64,000 nucleotides of DNA from Bacteroidaceae bacterium (GCA_017522915.1 JAFWXX010000029.1:1-64000); one strand, 5' to 3'. Positions 1 to 9,586 are shown, counted from the stretch's first letter. The notes: generated by a model from the letters alone, not told the origin. Numbers and translations are program-made.

Positions 1-196
1 TAACCACGTTCCATAAGTGAGATTAATAGTAAAAATGGTTAATAAGTATGTCAACAAAAAGTTTTTTACTTATATTTGCGGTAAAATCGGGAATGCAGTT
101 TGCACTTGCATTGAAAAAATATTGAATGTTTTTTGATATTTCTCAGTTGTTCGTGTATATATATGCTTCAATCATTATAATTCTACGTGTTAAAAT

Positions 197-988
197 ATGC
201 TCGATAGTATCAAGGATATTCAAAAACAATATGAAACAGGAGAAAATCCTGTTCTTGTAATGTGCAGCGACAGGAATGAGTATGTGTGTAAGTATATGCG
301 TTCTTTAAATCCTGCGTATAAGCTTGTGTGTGAATTTATTGGTTCTCATCTTGTTGAAAAATGGAATATCCGTTCTCCGAAAATGAACCTAGTGAAAATC
401 AAGGCTGAGCATTGGAGTTATTTTTTATCGACAAATTGTATCCGTACTGCACCTGCGTTGGGGTATATGATGCTGAATAGTGTTGTTGATATTACACAGA
501 CAACGTATAGTCATATACAACTGTCAAAAAAAGTTCTTGCACAATTGCTAAAGATTGCTCTTTTTGACTTTTGGGTAGCAAATGAAGACCGTACATATAA
601 CAATGCAAATTTGCTGTACGATGTAAAATGCGATGAACTTGTTTCTATTGATTATGGTGGAATATTCAATACCTCGACATTTGAATATCCAATGTGTCAA
701 CTGACAATGACAGATACGATATTGTATGCAGAAATATTTAAACAATTTAAAAATAGATTTTCAAATAATGAAATTAGGACTGTTGCTGTAGGGTTGGAAG
801 ACTATTATAGAAAGTCGGTCGATAATTGCAGAGGTGTGCTTGAAAGTATAGTTTTGAGAATACCATTAGAATGGAAAGTTGATAATGATATTATATTTAA
901 TAAACTGATGCAACTGTTTGATGAATCGTGGGTGGATGATGTGTGGACGAATTTTGTTGAATGTTTAAATGATAATATAAATGAATAA
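197..988 (+). CDS. HipA-like serine/threonine kinase domain protein
   Basis: This 263-residue protein resembles the stand-alone HipA-like kinase family that is usually paired with a DUF3037 protein. Visible kinase features are a candidate ATP-binding lysine near residue 32 with a glutamate near 47, the catalytic-loop-like stretch VANEDRTYNNANLL (128-141) and a metal-binding-like IDYGG at 151-155. The stop overlaps the start of the next gene by 8 bases, so the two are probably co-translated. There is no HipB-like DNA-binding partner in view, so a classical HipBA toxin-antitoxin role is not supported. The first 196 bases of the window show no gene and no convincing promoter. Family assignment is fairly sure; the substrate is unknown. 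Confidence 0.72.
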   Translation: MLDSIKDIQKQYETGENPVLVMCSDRNEYVCKYMRSLNPAYKLVCEFIGSHLVEKWNIRSPKMNLVKIKAEHWSYFLSTNCIRTAPALGYMMLNSVVDITQTTYSHIQLSKKVLAQLLKIALFDFWVANEDRTYNNANLLYDVKCDELVSIDYGGIFNTSTFEYPMCQLTMTDTILYAEIFKQFKNRFSNNEIRTVAVGLEDYYRKSVDNCRGVLESIVLRIPLEWKVDNDIIFNKLMQLFDESWVDDVWTNFVECLNDNINE

Positions 989-1328
989 GTTACAGTATAG
1001 CATAATTTTTGGTGAGATTAGACCCGAGATTTCTGAACGTTTGAGCCTTGGTGTCATTGTTGTTGATGGTGAAAATATTTCTGTTAAATACTCAAACAAG
1101 AAGCTACAAGTCTTGAAAAGTTTGTATTCTCAGAAGGAATACGACTTTGTTGGAAGGGTTGTTAGAGGATTGTCTAGAAATAATAAGATACCTTCAGAAG
1201 GTATAGTCAATTATTTGTCACGATACTCTAATAATTTACTATCTATTTCTAAATTGCAATGGATAGATTTGGAAGCGACTGAAAAGAGTAAGCAATGGTT
1301 GTATGATACATATGTAAAGGTGGGTTAA
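981..1328 (+). CDS. DUF3037 family protein
   Basis: This 115-residue protein matches the DUF3037 pattern: an N-terminal strand with FGEIRPEISERLSLGVIVVDG and a helical C-terminal half ending near WLYDTYVKVG. DUF3037 proteins are repeatedly found directly behind HipA-like kinases, and here the reading frame overlaps the kinase gene by 8 bases, which supports a two-gene operon. Its biochemical role is not known; it may be a partner or target of the kinase. A strong intrinsic terminator follows 21 bases after the stop, so the operon is just these two genes. Confidence 0.7.
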   Translation: MNKLQYSIIFGEIRPEISERLSLGVIVVDGENISVKYSNKKLQVLKSLYSQKEYDFVGRVVRGLSRNNKIPSEGIVNYLSRYSNNLLSISKLQWIDLEATEKSKQWLYDTYVKVG

Positions 1329-1349
1329 AACAACCCTTTGGAAATAAAA

Positions 1350-1388
1350 CAGCAAAAAAAGAGCCTTTCGGCTCTTTTTTTTGCTGTT
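1350..1388 (+). terminator. Intrinsic terminator after the HipA-like/DUF3037 pair
   Basis: A hairpin with stem AAAAGAGCC/GGCTCTTTT and a TTTC loop is flanked by A and T runs, giving a symmetrical terminator that could work on both strands. The same hairpin core recurs at 1792-1835. Confidence 0.85.
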
Positions 1389-1500
1389 GTCCCCTTCGGG
1401 GTCATCCCATTGAGTCCATTGTTTTTGTCTTTGACAATCGCAACCCACGCGGTGCTACTTTGCAACACTTCGCGTGACCATTGCTAAACAATGGCCTCTA
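1389..1500. repeat. Nested palindromic repeat block, copy 1
   Basis: The block begins with the hairpin CCCCTTCGGGG followed by TCATCCCATTGA, a unit that recurs at 1679-1699. It then holds a REP-like core (about 1439-1484) reading on the minus strand GGTCACGCG, a variable arm, then CCGCGTGGGTTGC. Outer arms CCATTGTT and AACAATGG enclose it. The core matches the three repeats at 63.6-63.9 kb. No gene is credible here. Confidence 0.75.
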
Positions 1501-1676
1501 TCATCGCTTCGCGATAATTGAACCAACCTTTTGTTGCCTGCGGCAATCGTATCCCGCACGGCACAACAACTCTCCCTCTGTTTATAGAGGGAGTACCCGA
1601 AGGGGGAGGGAGTTTGGTGCTACGTGCGACTAACTGCTACAATTTCTATATAGGCCATTTTTATGATAAAATGTTT
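1501..1676. repeat. Short hairpins between the two palindromic blocks
   Basis: This stretch holds several small inverted repeats: ATCGC/GCGAT around 1503-1515, TTGCC/GGCAA around 1534-1547, and CTCCCTCT/AGAGGGAG around 1571-1592, followed by a purine-rich run. I see no gene. The open frames here on both strands consist of repeat sequence and are not credible. Confidence 0.5.
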
Positions 1677-1790
1677 GTCCCCTTTGGGGCCATCCCATTG
1701 AAGCAATTACAATCGCTTCGCGACCGCAACCCACGCGGAATAACCTTCGGCTATTCTTCGCGTGACCATTGCTTTGTAATTGCTTCGGAA
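1677..1790. repeat. Nested palindromic repeat block, copy 2
   Basis: The unit CCCCTTTGGGG plus CCATCCCATTGA repeats the start of block 1. A perfect 12-base inverted pair, GAAGCAATTACA (1700-1711) and TGTAATTGCTTC (1775-1786), encloses the same REP-like core (CGCAACCCACGCGG ... CTTCGCGTGACCATTGC) with a different inner hairpin AATA/TATT. The changed arms with paired substitutions suggest that structure, not sequence, is kept. Confidence 0.75.
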
Positions 1791-1791
1791 G

Positions 1792-1835
1792 GAGTGACAA
1801 AAAAAAGAGCCTTTCGGCTCTTTTTTTTGTCACTC
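1792..1835 (-). terminator. Intrinsic terminator of the GMP synthetase gene
   Basis: A long symmetrical hairpin has arms GAGTGACAAAA/TTTTGTCACTC around the inner AAAAGAGCC/GGCTCTTTT. It overlaps the stop codon at 1830-1832 of the minus-strand gene. The inner stem is the same as that at 1350-1388. Confidence 0.85.
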
Positions 1836-3137
1836 CCACTCAATTGTGGAACTTGGTTTTGGTGACATGTCGTAGCAGACGCGGTTGACATTCGGAACTT
1901 CCGCAAGTATGCGGTCAGTTATCTTCATGAGTATCGGCCATTCAATCTGCTCTATGGTTGCTGTCATGGCGTCAACGGTATTGACGGCACGTATGATTAC
2001 CGGCCAGTCGTATGAACGCGCGTTGTTGCGTACGCCTACCGACTTGAAGTCGGGAACAACGGTGAAGTACTGCCATACTTTCTTGTCGAGGCCTGCAATC
2101 TTGAACTCTTCACGAAGGATTGCATCGGCTTCGCGCAATGCTTCGAGGCGGTCGCGTGTGATTGCGCCGAGGCAACGTACTCCCAGTCCCGGTCCTGGGA
2201 ACGGCTGGCGATATACCATGTCGTATGGCAAGCCGAGCTCAAGGCCGCATGCGCGTACCTCGTCCTTGAACAGCTGGCGGATTGGCTCTACAAGCTCGAA
2301 CTGAAGGTCTTCGGGGAGGCCGCCTACGTTGTGGTGGCTCTTGACCATCTTGGCTGTCTTTGTGCCGCTCTCGACGATGTCGGGGTAGATTGTGCCCTGG
2401 CCTAAGAAGTCGATGCCGTCGAGCTTGCGTGCCTCTTCTTCGAATACACGGATGAATTCGCCACCGATAATCTTGCGTTTCTCCTCAGGATCGGCAACAC
2501 CTTCGAGCTTGCCGAGGAAGCGGTCTGTTGCATCTACATATACAAGGTTTGCGCAGAGCTGCTTGCTGAATACGTCAATTACAGCTTCGCTCTCGCCCTT
2601 GCGCATGAGACCGTGATTTACATGAACGCATACAAGGTTGTTTCCGATAGCCTTGAGCAGGAGGGCTGCTACAACAGAACTGTCAACACCGCCTGAAAGG
2701 GCGAGGAGCACCTTCCTGTCGCCTACCTGACGGCGTATGAGCTCTACCTGGTCGTTGACGAAGTTTGTCATGTTCCAGTTCTTCTCGGCTTTGCAGATGT
2801 CGAGCACGAATTCCTTTACAGCTTCCTTTACAGCCTCTACATCGTTGCCAATCTCGGCAATCCTGTTTTCGCAGAGTGCCTTGTCGTGGCCTGCTGCCAT
2901 AACGGGGAAGCCGGCCTCGTATATGTCGTGGTTGACGTCGATGGCAACACCTTCGATGATGTTGTTAGGCCCGCCGTTGATAATTATACCTTTTACGTTG
3001 GGGAGTGCCTTCAGCTCATCGACGGTAATGTCGTGAGGGTAAATCTCGCTATAAACTCCCAGTGCGCGGATAGCTCTTGCAAGCACGGTATTCTCGTGGC
3101 TGCCGAGGTCCAGAATGACAATCATGTCCTGTTTCAT
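1830..3137 (-). CDS. guaA: GMP synthetase with degenerate glutamine amidotransferase domain
   Basis: The ATP-pyrophosphatase and dimerisation parts of GMP synthase (XMP to GMP) are intact: LSGGVDSSVVAALL PP-loop near residue 145, GQGTIYPDIVES, KSHHNVGGLPEDLQF, RQPFPGPGLGVRCLG, and the typical end SSTIEWE. At 435 residues it is about 75-90 shorter than usual. The loss lies in the N-terminal class-I glutamine amidotransferase domain. That domain starts normally (ILDLGSHENTVLARAIRALG) but the cysteine loop (normally GICYG) is replaced by MAAGHD, and the region with the His-Glu pair is missing. It should therefore use free ammonia or a separate amidotransferase subunit. The stop lies in its own terminator. 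Confidence 0.9.
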   Translation of the reverse strand: MKQDMIVILDLGSHENTVLARAIRALGVYSEIYPHDITVDELKALPNVKGIIINGGPNNIIEGVAIDVNHDIYEAGFPVMAAGHDKALCENRIAEIGNDVEAVKEAVKEFVLDICKAEKNWNMTNFVNDQVELIRRQVGDRKVLLALSGGVDSSVVAALLLKAIGNNLVCVHVNHGLMRKGESEAVIDVFSKQLCANLVYVDATDRFLGKLEGVADPEEKRKIIGGEFIRVFEEEARKLDGIDFLGQGTIYPDIVESGTKTAKMVKSHHNVGGLPEDLQFELVEPIRQLFKDEVRACGLELGLPYDMVYRQPFPGPGLGVRCLGAITRDRLEALREADAILREEFKIAGLDKKVWQYFTVVPDFKSVGVRNNARSYDWPVIIRAVNTVDAMTATIEQIEWPILMKITDRILAEVPNVNRVCYDMSPKPSSTIEWE

Positions 3138-3215
3138 ATTCTTGTATTATTAAGTTGATGCGAAGTTACTTATTTTTCTCTTTTTCTACAATAGCAAGGC
3201 ATGCTAATGTTTTGT

Positions 3216-3248
3216 AAAAAAAGGAGTGAAGCCGTATGGCCTCACTCC
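3216..3248 (-). terminator. Intrinsic terminator of mscL
   Basis: The hairpin GGAGTGAAGCC/GGCCTCACTCC with a GTAT loop is followed on the minus strand by a run of seven T (A run at 3216-3222). It lies 16 bases past the mscL stop. Confidence 0.85.
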
Positions 3249-3263
3249 CGTATATGCGCGCTG

Positions 3264-3710
3264 TTATTTCTTCTCTTTCAAGAGGTCGCGAATCTCGGTA
3301 AGGAGCTTCTCTTCTGCGCTTGGCTCCGGAGCAGGTGCAGGAGCGGGTGCCGGAGCTGCCTCTTCCTCTTTCTTTCTTTTCTCTGTAAGGCGTGTGATAA
3401 CCTTGATCATGATGAAGATTGAGAATGCGATGATGAGGAAGTCGAATGTCTGCTGCAGGAAGTTTCCGTAGTTGAGTGTAACAGCAGCTGTTTCAACTGT
3501 GCCGTCCTCGGCAAGAACCTCTGGCTTCATAATCCACTTGAGGTCGGTGAAGTTCACACCGCCGACCAGCAAGCCGATAGGTGGCATGATGATGTCGTTG
3601 ACGATAGATGTCACAATCTTTCCGAATGCACCGCCGATGATTACACCGACAGCCATATCCACTACGTTGCCCTTCATTGCAAAGGCCTTGAAATCACTGA
3701 GAAATCCCAT
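3264..3710 (-). CDS. mscL: Large-conductance mechanosensitive channel MscL
   Basis: This 148-residue inner-membrane channel opens under membrane tension to relieve osmotic downshock. Typical features are the start [33 protein letters not shown] with the gating helix TM1, the motif [12 protein letters not shown] after it, TM2 around residues 88-108 ([15 protein letters not shown]), and a charged C-terminal helix [16 protein letters not shown]. An Ala-Pro linker (about 120-132) joins TM2 and the C-terminal bundle, a common feature in this family. A TATCTTTG -7 box lies upstream at 3753-3760. Confidence 0.97.
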   Translation of the reverse strand: MGFLSDFKAFAMKGNVVDMAVGVIIGGAFGKIVTSIVNDIIMPPIGLLVGGVNFTDLKWIMKPEVLAEDGTVETAAVTLNYGNFLQQTFDFLIIAFSIFIMIKVITRLTEKRKKEEEAAPAPAPAPAPEPSAEEKLLTEIRDLLKEKK

Positions 3711-3752
3711 AGTTATATTTAATTAGATTAATGATTCTGTAAAATCTGTTTG

Positions 3753-3760
3753 CAAAGATA
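3753..3760 (-). promoter_or_regulatory. Candidate -7 box for mscL
   Basis: On the minus strand this reads TATCTTTG, a perfect TAnnTTTG Bacteroidota -7 element, 43 bases before the mscL start. I do not see a clear TTTG -33 box at the usual distance. Confidence 0.45.
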
Positions 3761-3932
3761 AGAAGAATTACGTAAAAAAATAAGAAGTTGTTAAAATTTC
3801 TTTCAAAATAATAGGCAAATGCAAAATCATGTATTAACGCGAAAAGGTTTTATGATGGTATCCGTGGTTCGTAGCATTTATCAATGTTTAAATATTTTTT
3901 GCCGCCAATATGCTTTTGTCCTTAAAAAATGT

Positions 3933-3940
3933 TATGTTTG
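3933..3940 (+). promoter_or_regulatory. Candidate -7 box for the M60 protease gene
   Basis: TATGTTTG fits the TAnnTTTG consensus and lies 75 bases before the start codon at 4015. The nearest TTTG boxes give spacers of 14 and 31, neither ideal. The rest of the 3711-4014 gap is AT-rich and holds no gene that I can support. Confidence 0.4.
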
Positions 3941-4014
3941 CATAATGTGCGCAACTATGGGGCAAGTGTTCGTCCGTTGTGCGCTATCATTGATAACCAA
4001 AAACAAATGACAAT

Positions 4015-7000
4015 ATGAATGTAAAGAGTTATCTTGTTGCCGTAGTGACGTTTTTTTCTCTCCTGTGTGTGCCGCAGTACTCAGCTGCACAGTTCAGCAA
4101 GGGAACGGTAATACAGCTTGTGAACAAGAGTACCGGCAAGGCTGCCGCCGCAAATGTTTCAAAAGTCAGTTGTGTCGAACGTAACAGTGCCGACTATTCA
4201 CAGCTATGGTATGTAGAGTCACGTTCATACAATGCAATCCCCATTGGCTACAAGGTCAGGTTGCGCAATCTCAGTAACGGCCGCTATCTGCAGGGCAACA
4301 ATAACCCCTCGTCTCTTTGGAGTACCGTGAAAAACACAGGTACATATACAGAGCAGTATAACGGCGAGGATACCAAGTTCACCACAGAATTATGGGAGGC
4401 TGAAAGAGATGGTTATTATACATTGGGCGTGGATAACAAGAAAACCGGCAACACCGATTATTACTACGATAAACTGCATTGTGATGCTTCGGGAACTTGT
4501 GTCAGTTGGATGGGCTCCGCCGATGCATCATTATGGAGTATCGAGATAGTGTCGGGTGTCGATGTGCAGGCCCAATGGAACAAATTGGCCGAGTTTGAGA
4601 ATATGGCAAACCGCAAGGATGAGTTCCAAGGCTACCTTAACACTCTCTTTACCGATAACCTTTGTACCGAGTTGCGCAGTGCTTACAAGTCGCAGAGCGC
4701 ACTGGTTGCCTCGTCGGCATATCAGGCATTACCCCAGGAACTGAAGGATATGGCTCTCAAGGTGTGCAATGGCAATTGGGCAGAAACAAACAGGGACAAC
4801 AGTAATGTTTCGTGGACAAGCACTGCTGCAAAGCGCTTCAGGGTGCAGACTATTGAGCCGTATTCGGTAGCCGAGGAGATAAGCAATGTTGTGAAGGTTG
4901 GTGCATACTCCAATATGAACAACCCGACAGGCATCTATGCCGGTGATATGAATATGATATATGTAATGGTTAAGGGAAATATTAACCAGGGTTCAGCGCT
5001 TTATATCGCAGGACTTGGTCACAACAGCAAGGATTATCTCACATCAATTAAAGGCAGCAACCCGGTGCAGCTGAGCACAGGTCTCAATATCATTCCTTTC
5101 TACGGCGACAAGAATATGCTCTATCTGATATATGGCGTAAACAGCCAGAGCAGCAGCTATCCCTTGGCAAACTATCCCGATATCGAGGTGCATATTGAGG
5201 GCGGTTGCATAAACGGTTTGTACGACCGCTCGATGAACGATGCTGCTATATATGGTGAACTCAGCAGTAATGCCTCGAAGGTGGGTCTTGAGTATTATGA
5301 TGTGCTCGGTGACAAGTTTGTCTTCCACACGAGCTGGGAGACCGTGTTCAGGAACAATAGTGCCTCTTCTATAAATCGAGCATTAGATATATGGGATATG
5401 ATAGGAAGTACACAGCATATGGTTATGGGTGTGTCATCGGCAGCCGAGACGGCAAACGACCCGCTTGGATTGCATACATATACATCTGATTTTTCATCAG
5501 TGTTCAATAACAGGCAATTGGTTCATACAATTCCCACCCTAAGTGCATATACACAGGCTCCTCACAGGATTCAGTTTGCGCACGGAGAGGGGTTGCTGCA
5601 AGGTGAAGTGATGGAGAAACAGGGGTACATTTGGGGACCTGCCCACGAACAAGGACACGCAAACCAGAATGTCATAAATATGGTTGGAACTACGGAGATA
5701 AGCAATAATCTGTTTTCAAATGTTGCTGTTTTCTATCAGGATTATCTTCTTTCCCGTGGTGGCTCCGTTGCCGATAATTGCGAGGGGTATAAATCGGGCA
5801 CTGCTTGGCATTTCCGCGATTCCAATTCCCGAATGAGGATGTTTTATCAATTATGGCTATATTATCATGCGGCCGGTAAGAATAAAAATTTCTATCCTAA
5901 ACTTTTCGAATACCTTCGCAAAGATCCTATGTCAATATATCCCTCGTCGAATGGGGATGTATATACCTCGAACGAGTCGCTCAAGTTTTATAAGTATGCC
6001 TGTTTGGCGGCTGGCGAGGATTTGACACCATTCTTCGAGGCGTGGGGCTTTTTTGTCCCGTTCGATAAAAGTACGATTACCGACTATAGTACCTACTCGA
6101 TAATAAATAATGAGAATGATATAAATAATGCGAGGAGTACAGTCGCTGCTTACGGATATAATAAGAATTACGCGGTTCTATTCATAGAAGACAGGATTGG
6201 GGATGTATTCAGTAGAAAATATACCGGTCATAAAAAACAATGGATTGACAAGGCTCCCGAGAAGCTGGGAACTATCGGTATGTATTCCGATTTTGCCGGT
6301 GACAAATCCATAAACGGTGATTATGTGTGGATAGAGACTGAACATAATACTGTTGAGATTTCAGGTGGAACTGGTGCTGCCGGAGTGATAATAGAGCAGT
6401 CGGGTTCTTTGCACTCGTTCTTCAACACACTTGAGCTTGACCTGGATGATACAGTGTTGGGTGGAATCAAGTCGGGTGCATACAAAATAAAAGTTGTAGG
6501 TGTCGATGGGCTGTTATATGATGTGAAGAGTGTCGATGAGTCTGATAGTGATGCCGCAAAGAGGGCTGCGCTGAAATTGATGATAGACAATGCTGATGAA
6601 ATTGTGAGATTTATCGATTACGATGGCTGCAGAGTCGGGTATTATAACCCTATATATACAGCTGGTATTGAGTTGTTGCTTGTCAAGGCGAGAGATGTTT
6701 ACAATAAGAGTCTCAGTGAAGAATATGATATTTTTATTGACAAGCTAGTCGCCGAGATGAACGTGCTCAAAGAATTAGGTGATGCCGCTGTTATCAATGT
6801 CATCGACGGCGATGCATATCAGTTCGAAAACAAGCTCCACAGTGGTAACAGGATGTATCTGGCCGCAAACAACGAGGTGGACGGAGCTGCAAATCCTCCC
6901 ACCGGAACCGATAGGTGGATACTTGAATATTCCGGAAATGGTGCCGGCTATTACATTAAGAACAAGAAGAATGGTCTGTATATTGATGAAATGACATCAT

Positions 7001-9495
7001 ATAGCCAGCAAGTCTATGCCGATGAAAAGTCGAGAAGTACGGCCGATGTCTATACTTTGAATCTTACTGCCGACAGAACGGTTTCTTTAGCCGGAAAATC
7101 TTATCTGCTACACCTTGATGCCTGGATGAATGTGGTGGGTTGGTTCAGCGATGCTGATGCTTCATATTGGTATGCACGCAGGGTCGATGTCTCAGAACTT
7201 AAGACTGCTATGTTTAGATTGGATAAAATGATTGCATGTGTTAAATGGCTTGTGGATGAGATGGGTGTGAATGTGTCATTTAGCGGAAATGTAACTGTTG
7301 GTGGAGTGGAAGAGCGGTACACGGATATTATAACAGTGCCACAGCTTGTGTCTGCAGCAATGGCTGTTCAAACAGCTGTCGCGTCCAAAAATGCATCGGA
7401 TGTGTCTGTTTCGCAGATTAATTCCGTATATGGCACATTGGAGCAACACTATGATATCTTAAAAAAGGCTTATGATGCTGCAAATAATGTAGAACTGCGC
7501 GAGGCATACCGCCATCTTCAAGGCTGTGTCAACGAACTCAAATCATATATTTCCGGTGGTACATTGGCCGGTCGACTGCCTTTGCAGTGTGATGATGCGG
7601 GCGGAAATTACTATATATCATCCAATGCGGAGCAGAATGCCGGCGGTGGTATTGTCGATGGCGGTGGCGTAGCTGCTCTGATCGATGGATTGCCATCGAC
7701 CTATTTCCATAGCCGTTGGTCGGGGGCACCAGTGGACAGCCCGCATTATTTGCAAATTGATATGGGAGCCGGCAATGCTGTTTCGGATTTTTATTTTAAC
7801 TACTCGTTGCGCGAGAACAACTACCACACTGTCCCTACTGAAATAATGGTTTCGGGAAGTAATGATGGAGTGAATTTCGATGAGATTACAGTTATCGGCC
7901 GTGATGAACTTTTGGGAATGGAAATTGCCGATAATGTAGTATATGAATTGAACTCAAACTTTGCAACAGCAACAAAGAACGCCCGTCAACTGTCTGCTAT
8001 CAAGCTGCTGAGTCCCGGTTGTGGAGAACAAACGGTGCAGATAACTGATAAGAACCGAATTTATAATGATATGACGTCCTCTACTTTAGATGTCATTGCA
8101 GGCGAGACGCTTACGCTGTCATTTGTGAAAGACGGTGACTGGAGCTGGTTGCACGGCTATGTTTATATAGATTATGAAAATGATGGTTTCACAGCCTCAG
8201 TTACCGGTTCCCGACCCAATGAGGATCTCGTGAGCTATTCGTTCTATGGCGGTGAGAATAACGAAAATGTCGGGTTCAACAGTCAAGGTGCTTCGTTGTC
8301 AGGGGATGGCCGTAATGTACTCGATGTACCATCTTTCACTGCACCGGAAAAACCGGGATATTACCGTATGCGTGTCAAAGCCGATTGGAATAGTATAGAC
8401 CCTAAAGGTGACAACAACAGCAATTTCGGTGGTACGATAAAAGATGTAAATGGCAGTATCATAGATGTAATGTTGCATGTCAGTGACGGTGCCGATACAT
8501 CATTGAACCCGTCTTTCATCTCTGATACAATTGTTTGTGGCAGAAACTACCGTTATTTGCGTTTCACGGTTACAGAATCGGCTTGTTTTGTGAATTCACA
8601 TACTTGTACCGCAGAACAGATGAAATATAATGGGGAATATTTCTTCAGTATGTCGGAATTCGGAATTACAAAAATCGATTGTATAGAACCTGAAGGAACC
8701 TGGTTCCCGTTGTATGTGAATGATGCAATGGCGCTTGTGAATAATGCGGAGAGGATGTTGGAACAGTCGGTTTCCGTTGCACAGTTTAATACCTGTATCA
8801 AGGAAGTGCAGCAGATGATAGAACTGCTTAGACGAGCATTGAATACACCTCTTCCGGTGGAACTTACTCCCGATGTCAACAGTCCGGTATTCTATCGCAT
8901 TGTTTCGGCGCTTGGCAATTCTCCTCTCGAGTATGAGATAGACGCAACTACTAATATGTACGACACTGCGGCGCCCCCATTGAATCTTGTGTCGTTTGCC
9001 GATAATGATGACAACGAGCTTGGGCAGGCCTGGTACTTTATGCGTGGCACTGATGTGGGTCACTACTATATATGCCCCAAACAGGGCGATGAAAAGGTTC
9101 TTGGCACTAACCCTGCGTGGCCGCAGGTGATGAAGACCGGCGAGAGCAGGGTGTGGTGTGTCGACAGGAGCGCACAAGGCTATGTAACCGAGTGGAAGAT
9201 TGAGCTACTCGATGGAGGGGAGTTTGTCTTTGTGCCGGTATATGCCACCTCGCTTGTGTTGGGTCGTCCCGACGAGGCTGCCCGCAGGCTCGGTTTCGTC
9301 GATGATGCTTCGGCCGATGGTGCAAGGTTTGCGGTTGAGAGGTGCGAGCTTGGCGCCACAGCGATAGATGATGTTGCAGTCGATGTGGACTATGGGAAGA
9401 GGGGCATATATGACCTCTTCGGTCGTCGCGTAGACCGTGTGGCTGCTCCGGGTCTATACATCGTTGACGGTAAAAAAATGTACATCAAGCCTTGA
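4015..9495 (+). CDS. Giant secreted M60-like (enhancin/mucinase-type) metalloprotease
   Basis: This 1826-residue protein has a signal peptide (about 1-26, ending SAAQF). Residues 27-180 look like a beta-trefoil/ricin-like binding region. The M60-like peptidase centre carries HEQGHANQ at 544-551, the HExxHxxQ zinc motif of proteases that cut mucin-type glycoproteins. Later segments include an F5/8 type C (discoidin-like) domain around 1190-1330 (ALIDGLPSTYFHSRW ... YLQIDMG), a GEVED-like beta domain around 1350-1500 (HGYVYIDYENDGF), and a C-terminal type 9-secretion-like tail (GIYDLFGRRVDRVAAPGLYIVDGKK). It is probably surface-anchored or secreted and acts on host glycoproteins. The nearby GH35 enzyme fits a glycan-foraging role. 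It stands alone in transcription. Confidence 0.9.
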   Translation: MNVKSYLVAVVTFFSLLCVPQYSAAQFSKGTVIQLVNKSTGKAAAANVSKVSCVERNSADYSQLWYVESRSYNAIPIGYKVRLRNLSNGRYLQGNNNPSSLWSTVKNTGTYTEQYNGEDTKFTTELWEAERDGYYTLGVDNKKTGNTDYYYDKLHCDASGTCVSWMGSADASLWSIEIVSGVDVQAQWNKLAEFENMANRKDEFQGYLNTLFTDNLCTELRSAYKSQSALVASSAYQALPQELKDMALKVCNGNWAETNRDNSNVSWTSTAAKRFRVQTIEPYSVAEEISNVVKVGAYSNMNNPTGIYAGDMNMIYVMVKGNINQGSALYIAGLGHNSKDYLTSIKGSNPVQLSTGLNIIPFYGDKNMLYLIYGVNSQSSSYPLANYPDIEVHIEGGCINGLYDRSMNDAAIYGELSSNASKVGLEYYDVLGDKFVFHTSWETVFRNNSASSINRALDIWDMIGSTQHMVMGVSSAAETANDPLGLHTYTSDFSSVFNNRQLVHTIPTLSAYTQAPHRIQFAHGEGLLQGEVMEKQGYIWGPAHEQGHANQNVINMVGTTEISNNLFSNVAVFYQDYLLSRGGSVADNCEGYKSGTAWHFRDSNSRMRMFYQLWLYYHAAGKNKNFYPKLFEYLRKDPMSIYPSSNGDVYTSNESLKFYKYACLAAGEDLTPFFEAWGFFVPFDKSTITDYSTYSIINNENDINNARSTVAAYGYNKNYAVLFIEDRIGDVFSRKYTGHKKQWIDKAPEKLGTIGMYSDFAGDKSINGDYVWIETEHNTVEISGGTGAAGVIIEQSGSLHSFFNTLELDLDDTVLGGIKSGAYKIKVVGVDGLLYDVKSVDESDSDAAKRAALKLMIDNADEIVRFIDYDGCRVGYYNPIYTAGIELLLVKARDVYNKSLSEEYDIFIDKLVAEMNVLKELGDAAVINVIDGDAYQFENKLHSGNRMYLAANNEVDGAANPPTGTDRWILEYSGNGAGYYIKNKKNGLYIDEMTSYSQQVYADEKSRSTADVYTLNLTADRTVSLAGKSYLLHLDAWMNVVGWFSDADASYWYARRVDVSELKTAMFRLDKMIACVKWLVDEMGVNVSFSGNVTVGGVEERYTDIITVPQLVSAAMAVQTAVASKNASDVSVSQINSVYGTLEQHYDILKKAYDAANNVELREAYRHLQGCVNELKSYISGGTLAGRLPLQCDDAGGNYYISSNAEQNAGGGIVDGGGVAALIDGLPSTYFHSRWSGAPVDSPHYLQIDMGAGNAVSDFYFNYSLRENNYHTVPTEIMVSGSNDGVNFDEITVIGRDELLGMEIADNVVYELNSNFATATKNARQLSAIKLLSPGCGEQTVQITDKNRIYNDMTSSTLDVIAGETLTLSFVKDGDWSWLHGYVYIDYENDGFTASVTGSRPNEDLVSYSFYGGENNENVGFNSQGASLSGDGRNVLDVPSFTAPEKPGYYRMRVKADWNSIDPKGDNNSNFGGTIKDVNGSIIDVMLHVSDGADTSLNPSFISDTIVCGRNYRYLRFTVTESACFVNSHTCTAEQMKYNGEYFFSMSEFGITKIDCIEPEGTWFPLYVNDAMALVNNAERMLEQSVSVAQFNTCIKEVQQMIELLRRALNTPLPVELTPDVNSPVFYRIVSALGNSPLEYEIDATTNMYDTAAPPLNLVSFADNDDNELGQAWYFMRGTDVGHYYICPKQGDEKVLGTNPAWPQVMKTGESRVWCVDRSAQGYVTEWKIELLDGGEFVFVPVYATSLVLGRPDEAARRLGFVDDASADGARFAVERCELGATAIDDVAVDVDYGKRGIYDLFGRRVDRVAAPGLYIVDGKKMYIKP

Positions 9496-9586
9496 TTTTA
9501 CACATCAATAGGCGAGGTTTTGGTATCGGACAATGTGAAAAGAGATTTTTATTGCAACTTTTTTATTATTTAACAGCGTCGGATGC

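Noticed and set aside
197-1328. Classical HipBA toxin-antitoxin pair
   Set aside because: No HipB-like DNA-binding gene is present; the partner is DUF3037.
1389-1790. Possible CRISPR array from the repeated units
   Set aside because: The units are palindromic, unevenly spaced and differ in their arms, with no uniform spacers and no cas genes.
1518-1865. Open frames on both strands inside the palindromic repeat block (also 1630-1839 minus)
   Set aside because: They consist of repeat units and hairpins, have low-complexity translations and no family resemblance, and one runs through the terminator.
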